From NCBI RefSeq assembly GCF_040096055.1, contig NZ_JBBMFK010000022.1, positions 3,964 to 67,963 on the forward strand: a stretch of DNA of 64,000 nt, in the 5' to 3' direction. The translations under genes were made by a program, and so were the position numbers. The notes below the pieces were generated by a model that was given only the letters and a program-made list of their open reading frames with translations, was not told the origin of the DNA and made no database searches. This DNA comes from Pseudoflavonifractor intestinihominis (GTDB lineage: Bacteria > Bacillota > Clostridia > Oscillospirales > Oscillospiraceae). This document shows positions 24,839 to 32,663 of the stretch, one piece after another; position 1 is the stretch's first letter; every line of letters begins with the position of its first letter.

Positions 24839-26489
24839 GTGGCTGCCTCCTTTCCTCCTGTGACAGCGCCGCGTCCACATTGCCCACATAGCGGTAGTAA
24901 ACACGGAGGTCACAAATCCGCTGTCCGCCCAGTTTTCGAGTTTCTCCAACCTCAATGCGGTCCACCAGTTCAAAGAGGATGGATTCGTCCAGCTCCGTAA
25001 TCTCTGTGTACCGGCGGATAACGGTCAGCCAGCGATTTGCGTCCGTGCGGTTCTCCAGGTAGCTTTTGACCTTGCGCTCCAGTTCCGGGATGGCTTCGGA
25101 CTTTTCCGCCCGTTCCGCTTCGTATTTGTGCATTAAGGTCTGAAAAACGGTCTGCGGAATGGTTCCGGCACATTTATCCTCGTAGAGATTCTGCATCAGC
25201 CGTTCCAGTTCGGAAAGCCGCGCCGTATATGTTTTCAGCTCCTGCTCGCAGGAGGAAAGGCGGCTTTTGGCTTCCTTATCCTTCAGGCGGATAATCTGCT
25301 GCACCAGTTGTTCTGGGTCATATTCCGCAAAACGGGCCTTTTCCCGAATGTCCTCCAACACCAGCTGGGTCAGCACATTTTCATAGATGGTGTGAATTGT
25401 GCAGGCTCCCTTTCCGCTGCGGGAGTAGTTCCCGCAAATAAAGGAGCTGTACCGCCCCGGTGTCCCGTCCTTATAGGTGAATCGCTCCACCTGATTCCGC
25501 ATTTTGAAACCGCAGTCCGCACAGTACACAAGGCCGGTGAAGATACTCTTATAGCCATCAGCGGAAGAAGATTTCCGTACCTTCTTTTTGTCAATGCTGA
25601 CCACGGTATCCCACAGCTCCTGTGAGATAATCGGTTCATGGGTCCCTTCCACACGAATCCATTCTTCCTCCGGTTTGCCCACGAGTTTGCGTGACTTATA
25701 CGACAGCGTTCCGGTCTTTCCCTGGACCATGTTGCCGATATAAACCTCGCTGCGGACGATGTTTTTCACCGTCTGGTCTGCCCATTTGTGGTTGACCCGG
25801 CGCGGATCGCTCTGTCCCTTGCGCTGGTAGTACAATACACCGGGGGACGGGATGCCTTCCTCGTTCAGCATAACGGCGATGGCGTGAAACCCTGTTCCGG
25901 CTGCCCGCATCTCAAAGATACGGCGCACAATCGGGGCGGTGTCCTCATCAATCACCAGGTGGTGCTTATCCGCCGGGTCCCGCTTGTAGCCGTAGGCAGG
26001 GTAGGTTCCCATGAATTTGCCGCTTTCAGCACAGGCTTTTTTGACCGCCTTGACCTTCTTGCTTGTGTCGCGGCTATAAAATTCGTTAAATAAATTCAAA
26101 AAGCACATGACATCGGTGCTGCCATTGGCGCTTTCCGTGTCAATGCCGTTGTTCAGAGCGATAAACCGACAGCCCAGGGACGGAAACAGGTAGTCTGTGT
26201 ACTGTCCAAATTCGATGTAGTTACGGCCAAAACGGGACAGGTCTTTGACCAGGATCACATTGATCCGCTTGGCCTTGGCGTCCTCAATCAAACGCTTGAC
26301 CCCAGGACGGTCAAAATTCGTACCTGAATAGCCATCGTCGATATAGGTATCAATTTCATTCCAGCCCCGCTGCCGTACATAGTTCTGAAGCAGCAGCTTC
26401 TGGTTCTCAATACTGACGGATTCGCCGTCGCGTTCATCGTCGTTACTTAAACGGCAGTAGATGCCGACGTTGTATGTTTTTGTAGTCAT
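24822..26489 (-). CDS. large serine recombinase, first of an overlapping pair
   Basis: ATG 26489 (M-T-T-K-T-Y-N-V-G) has GGGAGGG nine bases upstream and is preferred to the longer open frame from 26597. The 555-residue enzyme has the catalytic IYCRLSNDDERDGESVSIEN, DLSRFGRNYIEFGQY and SKKVKAVKKACAESGK. The zinc ribbon CADCGFKM (about 350) and a C-terminal coiled coil follow. It is about as long as its downstream partner but clearly diverged from it, so they are old paralogues rather than a recent duplication. A TnpW-like gene lies 138 bases upstream. Confidence 0.92.
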   Translation of the reverse strand: MTTKTYNVGIYCRLSNDDERDGESVSIENQKLLLQNYVRQRGWNEIDTYIDDGYSGTNFDRPGVKRLIEDAKAKRINVILVKDLSRFGRNYIEFGQYTDYLFPSLGCRFIALNNGIDTESANGSTDVMCFLNLFNEFYSRDTSKKVKAVKKACAESGKFMGTYPAYGYKRDPADKHHLVIDEDTAPIVRRIFEMRAAGTGFHAIAVMLNEEGIPSPGVLYYQRKGQSDPRRVNHKWADQTVKNIVRSEVYIGNMVQGKTGTLSYKSRKLVGKPEEEWIRVEGTHEPIISQELWDTVVSIDKKKVRKSSSADGYKSIFTGLVYCADCGFKMRNQVERFTYKDGTPGRYSSFICGNYSRSGKGACTIHTIYENVLTQLVLEDIREKARFAEYDPEQLVQQIIRLKDKEAKSRLSSCEQELKTYTARLSELERLMQNLYEDKCAGTIPQTVFQTLMHKYEAERAEKSEAIPELERKVKSYLENRTDANRWLTVIRRYTEITELDESILFELVDRIEVGETRKLGGQRICDLRVYYRYVGNVDAALSQEERRQPLEEAI

Positions 26490-26627
26490 CTTTATTTTCC
26501 CTCCCGACAATTCAGATTCCATACCTCGTGCGGCGTGATGGCTCCACAGGGAATCTCCCTGTATGAACATCGTAGCGGAGAATCCATCGCCGCGCAAGGA
26601 TGCGGCAAGGCCGGGAGGATAGTGTAA

Positions 26628-26813
26628 CTATGTAGCCGTGTGTGCGGAGCAGCCGACAGATGTGGAAACCTCCGACATGGCGCGCCGGACAGCCAGCTGC
26701 TCCAAAGTCTTTCCCAGCTCCTTTTCGCCCGAAAAAAAGCTGGTCACACGGTAAATGGTTTTCCCAATTTTCACCTCTTTGTAGGAGGTTGTAGGGGGAT
26801 TCTTCTGATCCAT
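26628..26813 (-). CDS. TnpW-like small protein
   Basis: The 61-residue protein (TSYKEVKIGKTIYRVTSFFS, then KTLEQLAVRRAMSEV) has the short beta-strand pattern of TnpW-type proteins. It lies in front of recombinase genes, as does the tnpW at 6237. ATG follows GGAGGTGCGTCAGT. Confidence 0.7.
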   Translation of the reverse strand: MDQKNPPTTSYKEVKIGKTIYRVTSFFSGEKELGKTLEQLAVRRAMSEVSTSVGCSAHTAT

Positions 26814-27359
26814 ACTGACGCACCTCCAGTCAAAAACTGCTTCTTCATAAGATATGAGGAAACATTTTGTCTCAATTCATATAAAAAAGCAGCCGTACCG
26901 ATAAAGTTGAGGGGATATGCTAACCAGTCAATCGGTACGGCTGCTGTATGATAGTTTGGTTATTGCTCGCCACATTTGCCACGCATCCCTGACGATGGGG
27001 ACATTCCCGGTCTCCGCTGGCGCGGATGTCATAACTCCGCAGCGTCGTTTTACTCGTGCGCCGCAGGGTTCCGCCTCAAGTCCGTGGGCGGGTGTGAACA
27101 AGTATCTTTAAGCCCCCATGGAGTCCTCGCGCTCGAAGTGCCACCTCCGGGTCTCAGGCTGGCGTTGATCGCTGGGAACAGCCTTGTTTATCACCTCCTT
27201 GGCTGTCCATCTTGGCGGCGCGCCTGATTCGCTCGTACATGGGTTATGTACCAGAAATGCCGTCTATTCAATTGTCAAAGTACCATCGAAGGGGAAAACT
27301 TGTCCTTCTATTAACACTGACAAAAGGGGCAAAAAACAGGCGCTTCAAATGAAACTTTA
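26814..27359 (-). other. 546-bp leader region of the recombinase operon
   Basis: No convincing gene. On the minus strand it holds short frames. One begins with GTG directly at an AAGGAGGTG near 27190. Another is a 34-codon frame whose last codons enter the terminator at 26881-26945. The order short frames, hairpin, tnpW-like gene looks like an attenuated leader. The short frames lack strong independent support. Confidence 0.4.
26881..26945 (-). terminator. 15-bp perfect terminator or attenuator
   Basis: AGCAGCCGTACCGAT (26888-26902) and ATCGGTACGGCTGCT (26931-26945) pair perfectly. On the minus strand the stem is followed by TTTTTTAT. It is oriented to stop leftward transcription about 70 bases before the TnpW-like start. 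Confidence 0.85.
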
Positions 27360-27773
27360 TCAAAAAATTTTTGCCAACTGTTTCAGCCCACGCCGGATGC
27401 TGTCACGGACACGGCTCGGATCTACACCTTCGGCTCCGGCAATCTCATTTACGCTCATCCCCAGATAGTACCGAGCATAAATTCTTTTTGCCTGTTTCTC
27501 CGGCAAAGCCATCACGGCGGAGTAAATCTGCTCGCGCAGCTGCTTTTCCTCCAGAAGCATCTCCGGCGTCTCCAGCTTTCGCAGGACCGCATTTTCAATT
27601 CCATTCTCACAGTCCAGGGAGTACTGCGCCTTATAGCGATACATTTTTCGCTCATAGGCTGCTTCAGCTCGCTCGTCAGACTGAAACACCGCTTGTACTT
27701 CATCGGTTACTTCCAAAAAGGCATCGGTTTTATAAACATCGGGATACAGATCCCGAAGATTGACTTTCTTCAT
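27360..27773 (-). CDS. sigma-70 family (region 4) regulator of the element
   Basis: ATG 27773 (M-K-K-V-N-L-R-D-L) follows GGAGGTACATA. The 137-residue protein begins like Tn916-type sigma-like regulators (NLRDLYPDVYKTDAFLEVTDE) and ends with a region-4 helix-turn-helix (ALPEKQAKRIYARYYLGMSVNEIAGAEG, then SIRRGLKQL). It probably activates excision or transfer genes. Its ribosome binding site lies in the hairpin at 27780-27825, so translation may be controlled. Confidence 0.85.
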   Translation of the reverse strand: MKKVNLRDLYPDVYKTDAFLEVTDEVQAVFQSDERAEAAYERKMYRYKAQYSLDCENGIENAVLRKLETPEMLLEEKQLREQIYSAVMALPEKQAKRIYARYYLGMSVNEIAGAEGVDPSRVRDSIRRGLKQLAKIF

Positions 27774-27779
27774 TATGTA

Positions 27780-27825
27780 CCTCCATTTCGATTCACGGGT
27801 GATTAGCGGGTGAATCGAATGGAGG
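27780..27825 (-). promoter_or_regulatory. hairpin sequestering the sigma gene's ribosome binding site
   Basis: On the minus strand, CCTCCATTCGATTCAC (27825-27810) pairs with GTGAATCGAAATGGAGG (27796-27780), with one bulged base. The last GGAGG is the Shine-Dalgarno of the start at 27773. In mRNA the site would be fully paired unless something opens the stem or the transcript starts inside it. The same palindrome could also be a DNA operator. Confidence 0.75.
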
Positions 27826-28238
27826 CGGGGAACGGCATCGAGGCCGTTTGGGGACATTCGGCAAAAAACGACAAGCAAAAGCGCCAGTCTCCCATTCCAG
27901 GAAACTGGCGCAACAAAAAAGATCATTATTATTCCGGTTTGCGCAGAACGATAATACCGACAGGTTGCCGAACTGCCCCGGAGGGGAAGCTACACTTTTT
28001 TTAGCAAGTGAAGATTATGAGAACTGTAAAAGGTTAAAACAAACAAAGCGGCATCCTCCTATATGCCGCTGTAAATAACCTTTCTGTCTACGCAGTATAA
28101 AGCGGCAGCTATTCAGCAAGCCGCGTTTTCATTGAACCATTACTCAATTAACAGCTGCTCGCCATTATTGAGAGCTATGGTATAGAACAGAAAGCAAGAT
28201 TTACTTTAGATTTATACAAGATTTGCACAAGAAATACC
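27826..28238. other. intergenic region with two leftward terminators
   Basis: No gene is supported in these 413 bases. GCGCCAGTCTCC/GGAAACTGGCGC (27881-27912) and AGCGGCAT/ATGCCGCT (28047-28070) are stems followed by T-rich sequence on the minus strand. They separate the response-regulator gene from the sigma gene. A minus-strand frame tail (ending R-K-P-E) lies between them without a visible start. Confidence 0.5.
28047..28070 (-). terminator. terminator downstream of the response-regulator gene
   Basis: AGCGGCAT (28047-28054) pairs with ATGCCGCT (28063-28070). The minus strand continues TTTGTTTGTTTT. Confidence 0.7.
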
Positions 28239-28924
28239 TATACTTCGAATTTGTAGCCTATTCCTCGAATGCTTTTAATATGTTCTGATGCAGTTTCCGA
28301 ACTTTTTAACTTTTACCGTAAATTACTTATATGGCTTGAAATCGCATTGCGTGAATAAAACGAAAAATCATCATGCCAAACAGAATCCATTATCATTTCA
28401 TAAGTATAGACTTGCCGTTGATTCATAATTAGCAGCGCAAGAATATCAAACTCTTTTTCGGTCAAATCAATGCATACCCCAGCTATCTCTACAGACCTGT
28501 ACTCTAAGCAGAAAGACAAGTCTTTCACAGTGATGATTGTTAGCGGTCTTCTTTTATCTTTTGGTATTTTCAAACAATTTCTCATACTATTTTTCTCTGA
28601 AAACATTTCTACCATAGGATGATTATAGGTATGTAAATATTGAGCAGCACCAAAATGGACACATGCATACCGCTGTTCCTCCGAATATGAAGGTGGCACA
28701 ACAATAATTGGTACCGCACGTTTTTGTCTCAAGATATCCAAATCGTCTTGTGGAATCACATCAGAGCAAATAGCTACGCATATATATTCTTTAAAAGACA
28801 GCATTGCGGCCGCTTGTTTAATATTATCAGCATAGTCAAATTCAATTTCAAATTCTTTCCATCGGCCAGCAGTAACCTCATATTCATTATAGGCGTATCC
28901 TACGCCCAATACATGCGGAACCAT
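28239..28924 (-). pseudogene. OmpR-type winged-helix response regulator, interrupted by one stop codon
   Basis: ATG 28924 follows GGAGGTGAACAT. About 120 residues of degenerate receiver-like sequence precede a winged-helix domain: CIDLTEKEFDILALLIMNQ, then SRNAISSHISNLR. A TAA near 28314 interrupts, but the same frame continues 24 codons (KLKSSETASEHIKSIRGIGY) to the family end I-R-G-I-G-Y-K-F-E-V and a stop at 28239. A single base change thus removes the last helix and wing. The receiver part lacks the usual aspartates, so phosphorylation is doubtful. Confidence 0.82.
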
Positions 28925-28960
28925 ATGTTCACCTCCTACTACTTCTAGCAGACAGTTCAA

Positions 28961-28989
28961 AGCTGCCGAGCATAAGTTACCCGGCAGCT
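28961..28989. terminator. hairpin between DegV and the regulator gene
   Basis: AGCTGCCG (28961-28968) and CGGCAGCT (28982-28989) pair around 13 bases. No good T-tract follows on the minus strand, so it may be a weak terminator or an mRNA stabiliser at the end of the degV operon. Confidence 0.4.
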
Positions 28990-29051
28990 CTAAACAAAAC
29001 TATATTTTTCTATGATGGAGAATGCTTTTTTGCGTATCTACAAATCCTCCG

Positions 29052-29924
29052 TCATCGATTATTTCCCCAGTAAATCAATGCCAGTGCGCCGGGACCGGTG
29101 TGTGCTCCGATGATAGGGCCAATATAAGCAATACAAATCTCAGAATCCGGGAATTGTTCCAACAACCTTTCTTTCAGCATATCTGCTGCTTCAGGGTCAT
29201 CGGCATGACCTATCAGAATCGATTTACCAAGTTCAGGTTTCCAGCCCTGTTCCATTCGGGCAATCTGAGTGGTAACAGCCTTTTTTCTTCCACGAGGTTT
29301 TTCCACTGCTTGCAGCTTTCCTTCGCTGTCCACATGAAGCAACGGTTTGATCTGCAAAGCCGTTCCCATTGCGGCTGCGGCACCTGAAACCCGCCCGCCA
29401 TGTTTCAAATGGGTAAAGGTATCAACCGTAAACCAATGACATACCTCTAATCGGTGTTCCATGACCCAAGAAGCCAATTCATCAATAGACAGTCCTTCCC
29501 TCTGCTTTTTCGCAGCTTCTCTGACTAAAAACCCTTCACCCACTGCGGCAGCAAGCGTATCAATGCAGATGATTCTTCTTTCCGGATATTCCTGCTGTAG
29601 TTCTTCAACCGCTAAAAACGCAGACTGATATGTACCTGACAGACCAGAGGAAAAACAGAGATACAGAATATCGGTTCCCTGTCGCAGACAGGGTTCAAAA
29701 TGCTTAAAATAAATCGTTGGGTTGATTTGTGAGGTCGTTGCAAAATTCCCAGCTCTTTGCAAGCGGTAGAACTCCTTGGCTGTGATTCCTTCCGGGGAAC
29801 CATATGAGTATTCTGTTCCGCCGATCTCAACATTCATAGGAATCATTTCAACAGATGGCAGACCTGCGGTTAACTCCGGTGCGAGATCTGAGGTGGCATC
29901 TGTGAAAATTTGATAGCCGTCCAT
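29052..29924 (-). CDS. degV: DegV family fatty-acid-binding protein
   Basis: The 290-residue DegV-type protein should bind long-chain fatty acids; relatives (FakB) deliver them to fatty acid kinase for membrane lipids. Features: the N-terminal YQIFTDATSDL, ATTSQINP (about 65-72), LCFSSGLSGTYQSA (about 90-104) and a C-terminal GPIIGAHTGPGALAL. The ATG overlaps the stop of the radical SAM gene by one base, so the two are coupled. No FakA is encoded nearby, so it may use the host's. A lipid theme recurs in the cardiolipin-synthase-like gene at 33768. Confidence 0.92.
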   Translation of the reverse strand: MDGYQIFTDATSDLAPELTAGLPSVEMIPMNVEIGGTEYSYGSPEGITAKEFYRLQRAGNFATTSQINPTIYFKHFEPCLRQGTDILYLCFSSGLSGTYQSAFLAVEELQQEYPERRIICIDTLAAAVGEGFLVREAAKKQREGLSIDELASWVMEHRLEVCHWFTVDTFTHLKHGGRVSGAAAAMGTALQIKPLLHVDSEGKLQAVEKPRGRKKAVTTQIARMEQGWKPELGKSILIGHADDPEAADMLKERLLEQFPDSEICIAYIGPIIGAHTGPGALALIYWGNNR

Positions 29925-31288
29925 CACTTCTTACACCCACTACAGCCCTGACAAGCAGCCCACAGCTCATCGGCCTTCGGCTTCCAGGTTTCTGCATAAA
30001 GTGTAGTCTTATCACACAGATGGTCAACACTTTCCGGGGACTGATACTCGGTAGAATGGGCACCGGATTTCTTTACCATGCTACGCAGACATTCAGGATT
30101 TTCCAGCATAGGACACGGCTGGAACATATTATCATTAAAGGGCTGACCGTCGTGATAGGCCATAAACAGCGGAGACTGATATGCTTCCAGCAGGGTCTTT
30201 TCACGGATGTTGGAGTCAGAGTAATGGATAAAAGCGCAAGGCTCAATGTCACCATTGGCATTGATATGCAGATAGTTGCGGCCACCAGCAATACAGCCGT
30301 TTACAAATTTCGCATCATTCTGAAAGTCAATTGTGAAAATAGGCTTTGTGCTACGGTATTCGCAGATGCGGTTATACATCTTTTCACGCTGGTCAGGAGA
30401 CGGGAGCAGCTCCACAGCGGAATCGTTGCCCACAGGCATATAGTGGAAGAACCATGCGAACTTCGCACCGCACTCCACCAGATGATCGAAGAACTCATCC
30501 GAGCTGATGGAGTCGATGTTCTTGCTGGTATAGCACCCAGATACGCCGAAAGGCAGCTTCTTTTCTTTCAGAATCTTCATCGCCCGCATAGTAGCCTGAT
30601 AAGTACCCTTGCCACGGCGGAAATCAGTAGCTTCCTCGAAGCCTTCAATGCTGATGGCCGGGTAGAAGTTCTTCACCCGCAGCATCTCATCGGCAAACTT
30701 CTCATCGATAAGGGTACCGTTGGTAAAGGCAGAGAATACGCAGTCAGGATGCGCTTCACACAGGCGGAGCAGATCGTTCTTGCGTACCATAGGTTCACCG
30801 CCGGTGTAGAGGAACATATAGGTTCCCAGTTCATTGGCCTGATTGATGATGTCATCCAGTTCCTCATAGCTCAGATTCAGCTTATTACCGTATTCTGCCG
30901 CCCAACAGCCGGTGCAATGAAGGTTGCAGGCGGAAGTGGGGTCCATCAGGATTGCCCAGGGGATATTGCAGCCGTACTTTTCACGATTAGCCACCTGCTT
31001 GCGGCTGCCTAAGAGAGATGCATTGACAATAAAATTGCGGAAGAACACTTTGCGGACTTCAGAATCAATGTCCGTCCAAAGGCTGTTGATCAGGCGCATC
31101 CAGTTGCTGTCAGGCTGCTCCATCACCTTACGGATTTGCTGGCGCTGTGTGAGATAGAGGTTATCCTTATCGAACTTATCCGCCCAATCTAACAACTTGG
31201 GGAATGCTTCCTGCGGATTGCTGTCAACATATTTCAGCACTTGATTGACGGCGAAAGCCTGTACGCTGTCTTTAATAGAATTACTCAT
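29924..31288 (-). CDS. radical SAM/SPASM-domain protein
   Basis: A 454-residue radical SAM enzyme with CNLHCTGC (Cys 121, 125, 128) for the [4Fe-4S]-SAM cluster, the YTGGEP motif (about 156-161), and Cys-rich C-terminal parts (PCAFIHYSDSN; CPMLENPECL; CQGCSGCKK) like SPASM auxiliary cluster sites. The N-terminal 110 residues are helical and not typical of the core. Substrate unknown; no RiPP precursor is obvious except the 16-codon frame just upstream. Good SD (AAAAGGAGA). It lies in the operon tetR, short ORF, this gene, degV. Confidence 0.9.
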   Translation of the reverse strand: MSNSIKDSVQAFAVNQVLKYVDSNPQEAFPKLLDWADKFDKDNLYLTQRQQIRKVMEQPDSNWMRLINSLWTDIDSEVRKVFFRNFIVNASLLGSRKQVANREKYGCNIPWAILMDPTSACNLHCTGCWAAEYGNKLNLSYEELDDIINQANELGTYMFLYTGGEPMVRKNDLLRLCEAHPDCVFSAFTNGTLIDEKFADEMLRVKNFYPAISIEGFEEATDFRRGKGTYQATMRAMKILKEKKLPFGVSGCYTSKNIDSISSDEFFDHLVECGAKFAWFFHYMPVGNDSAVELLPSPDQREKMYNRICEYRSTKPIFTIDFQNDAKFVNGCIAGGRNYLHINANGDIEPCAFIHYSDSNIREKTLLEAYQSPLFMAYHDGQPFNDNMFQPCPMLENPECLRSMVKKSGAHSTEYQSPESVDHLCDKTTLYAETWKPKADELWAACQGCSGCKK

Positions 31289-31313
31289 GGTTTTGTCTCC
31301 TTTTCTATTTTTT

Positions 31314-31364
31314 TCATTCTTTGTTTTTCATCAGATCATTCAAGACAATCGCTTGTTCACTCAT
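31314..31364 (-). CDS. possible 16-residue peptide between tetR and the radical SAM gene
   Basis: The frame M-S-E-Q-A-I-V-L-N-D-L-M-K-N-K-E starts with an ATG that overlaps the tetR stop by four bases (ATGA) and has AGGAG eight bases upstream. It ends 25 bases before the radical SAM start. The coupling and SD argue for translation, but the length gives no protein-level support. It may be a remnant, a coupling leader, or a tiny substrate. Confidence 0.4.
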   Translation of the reverse strand: MSEQAIVLNDLMKNKE

Positions 31365-31978
31365 TTCAAATACTCCTCCTTATAAAAATTTTTCCGCAGA
31401 ATTGCGATGTTCTTCTCAAAATCCTCCATGACAGCCTGAAAATCGAAAGCCGCCGCCCCCCGGTACCCGGCCACATAGCCCTCGGCCATCAGAAGCAGCA
31501 TCTGAAAGACCGGCTGGGCATCCTCTGGGTCTTTGAATTTCAAAGCATCCTCTTCCCGCAGAACAAGATCGTTTCGGAATCTGCCGGTCTCCTCCGTCAG
31601 GATCGCCAGCGTATCCGTCACCTCGGGAGAATTTTCCTCCCAGGCACTGGTAATAAACTGCAAGATAAAAGGCTGATTTTGGAGCCCCTCCATTTTCATG
31701 CGGCTGGATGCCAGAATCCTGTCGAACAAATCTGTTTCGGAATCGAGGGCTTCCTTATCAAATAGTCCCTCTATGATTTTCTTGCAGTATTCCAGCAGGT
31801 AAATGTAGAGCTGCTTTTTACTGCCGAAATACTGAAACACAGACGCTTTGGAAATGTGTGCGGCTACCGCAATATCATTGATTGAGGCTTTTTCATAACC
31901 AAACTTGCCGAAGCACTGGAGCGCCGCATTGAGAATGGTCAATCTCTTTTCTTCGGTCAGGGCCAAAAATTTGTCCAA
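31361..31978 (-). CDS. TetR/AcrR family transcriptional regulator
   Basis: A TTG start at 31978 with AAGGAGG upstream gives 205 residues. The N-terminal helix-turn-helix is clear (KRLTILNAALQCFGKFGYEKASINDIAVAAHISKASVFQYFGSK, in two halves of the domain), followed by a helical ligand-binding domain. It should repress its own promoter by binding the AATAACCG/CGGTTATT palindromes at 32000-32047, and through the duplicated sites at 32494-32544 probably the rightward operon too. The operon downstream encodes the radical SAM protein and DegV. Confidence 0.92.
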   Translation of the reverse strand: MDKFLALTEEKRLTILNAALQCFGKFGYEKASINDIAVAAHISKASVFQYFGSKKQLYIYLLEYCKKIIEGLFDKEALDSETDLFDRILASSRMKMEGLQNQPFILQFITSAWEENSPEVTDTLAILTEETGRFRNDLVLREEDALKFKDPEDAQPVFQMLLLMAEGYVAGYRGAAAFDFQAVMEDFEKNIAILRKNFYKEEYLK

Positions 31979-32052
31979 TTCATTTCCTCCTTTTTACACA
32001 ATAACCGTTTCGGTTATTTAGAGTATAGCACCAATAACCGAAACGGTCAAGT
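31881..32052 (-). repeat. arm 1 of a 172-bp inverted duplication (tetR 5' end and promoter)
   Basis: The minus-strand sequence of this interval is repeated on the plus strand at 32492-32663 with about six substitutions and no gaps. It spans the promoter, both operators, the SD and the first 32 codons of tetR. Confidence 0.93.
32000..32050 (-). promoter_or_regulatory. tetR promoter with two palindromic operators
   Basis: On the minus strand, TTGACC (32050-32045) and TATACT (32027-32022) are 17 bases apart. The perfect palindrome AATAACCG-TTT-CGGTTATT (32000-32018) lies just downstream of the -10. A half-conserved copy, AATAACCGAAACGGT (32033-32047), overlaps the spacer and -35. The arrangement is classic TetR autorepression. 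Confidence 0.85.
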
Positions 32053-32201
32053 ATTTTGGAGTATGATTCAAAAGTTTTCTTTTTATACTGTTAGACCAAC
32101 GAAGATTAGTCTCGAAAGTACCGGTGTGTTCAAGTCAGCAGTTGCACGAAAATGTAATTCGTTCAAATACTACTACCTGAAATATAAAATTACATTGGGT
32201 G

Positions 32202-32564
32202 ATGTCTATGAAATTTGAACGCGATGAGCGCAAATTTGATTTCCACGATATAGGGTGCGAGATAAAGCGCAAAAGAGAAACCAGCGGGATGACACAGGAT
32301 CAACTGGCCCTTATCATTGACCGTGATCCCCGCACCATCATATATAACGAAAACGACGGTCAGCATCCGAGCTTGAACACTTTTTATCAGATGGTGACAA
32401 TGTTCGATATATCGGTGGATCAGTTCTTTTATCCAGACATGAGCGCAGATGACGCTTGCAAAAAGCGCATCAATACACTTGCTGCATTAACACTTGACCG
32501 ATTCGGTTATTGGTGCTATACTCTGAATAACCGAAACGGTTATTGTGTAAGAAGAAGGAAATGA
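32202..32564 (+). CDS. XRE family regulator with replaced C-terminus
   Basis: The 120-residue protein has an XRE helix-turn-helix (IGCEIKRKRETSGMTQDQLALI, then DPRTIIYNENDG) and VDQFFYPDMSA after it. From about residue 98 (L-T-L-D) the codons come from the copied tetR promoter: the last 22 residues (DRFGYWCYTLNNRNGYCVRR) are the translated -35, -10 and operator sequence. The original 3' end was therefore lost to the inverted duplication. DNA binding may survive. No strong SD precedes any start; ATG 32202 is a compromise. Confidence 0.75.
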   Translation: MSMKFERDERKFDFHDIGCEIKRKRETSGMTQDQLALIIDRDPRTIIYNENDGQHPSLNTFYQMVTMFDISVDQFFYPDMSADDACKKRINTLAALTLDRFGYWCYTLNNRNGYCVRRRK

Positions 32565-32663
32565 ATTGAACAAATTTTTGGCCCTGACCGAAGAAAAGAG
32601 ATTGACCATTCTCAATGCGGCGTTCCAGTGCTTCGGCAAGTTTGGTTATGAAAAAGCCTCAAT
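32492..32663 (+). repeat. arm 2 of the 172-bp inverted duplication
   Basis: This interval repeats 31881-32052 in opposite orientation. Differences include a T-to-A within the operator overlapping the -35 and a weakened Shine-Dalgarno (GAAGG for GGAGG). It breaks the end of the XRE gene and leaves a 5' tetR fragment. Confidence 0.93.
32494..32544 (+). promoter_or_regulatory. duplicated TetR-controlled promoter facing the hydrolase operon
   Basis: TTGACC (32494-32499) and TATACT (32517-32522) are again 17 bases apart. The perfect palindrome AATAACCG-AAA-CGGTTATT follows at 32526-32544. It points right towards the genes at 32760-36506, which have no other obvious promoter. Confidence 0.8.

Noticed and set aside
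23156..25000. 614-codon plus-strand open frame
   Set aside because: It mirrors the two minus-strand serine recombinases, has no SD and no recognisable protein.
27184..27200. Sequence like the 3' end of 16S rRNA (ATCACCTCCTT)
   Set aside because: It is simply the complement of a Shine-Dalgarno on the minus strand; no rRNA flanks it.
27810..28004. 64-codon plus-strand open frame
   Set aside because: It begins in the sigma-gene hairpin, crosses a minus-strand terminator and has no SD or family.
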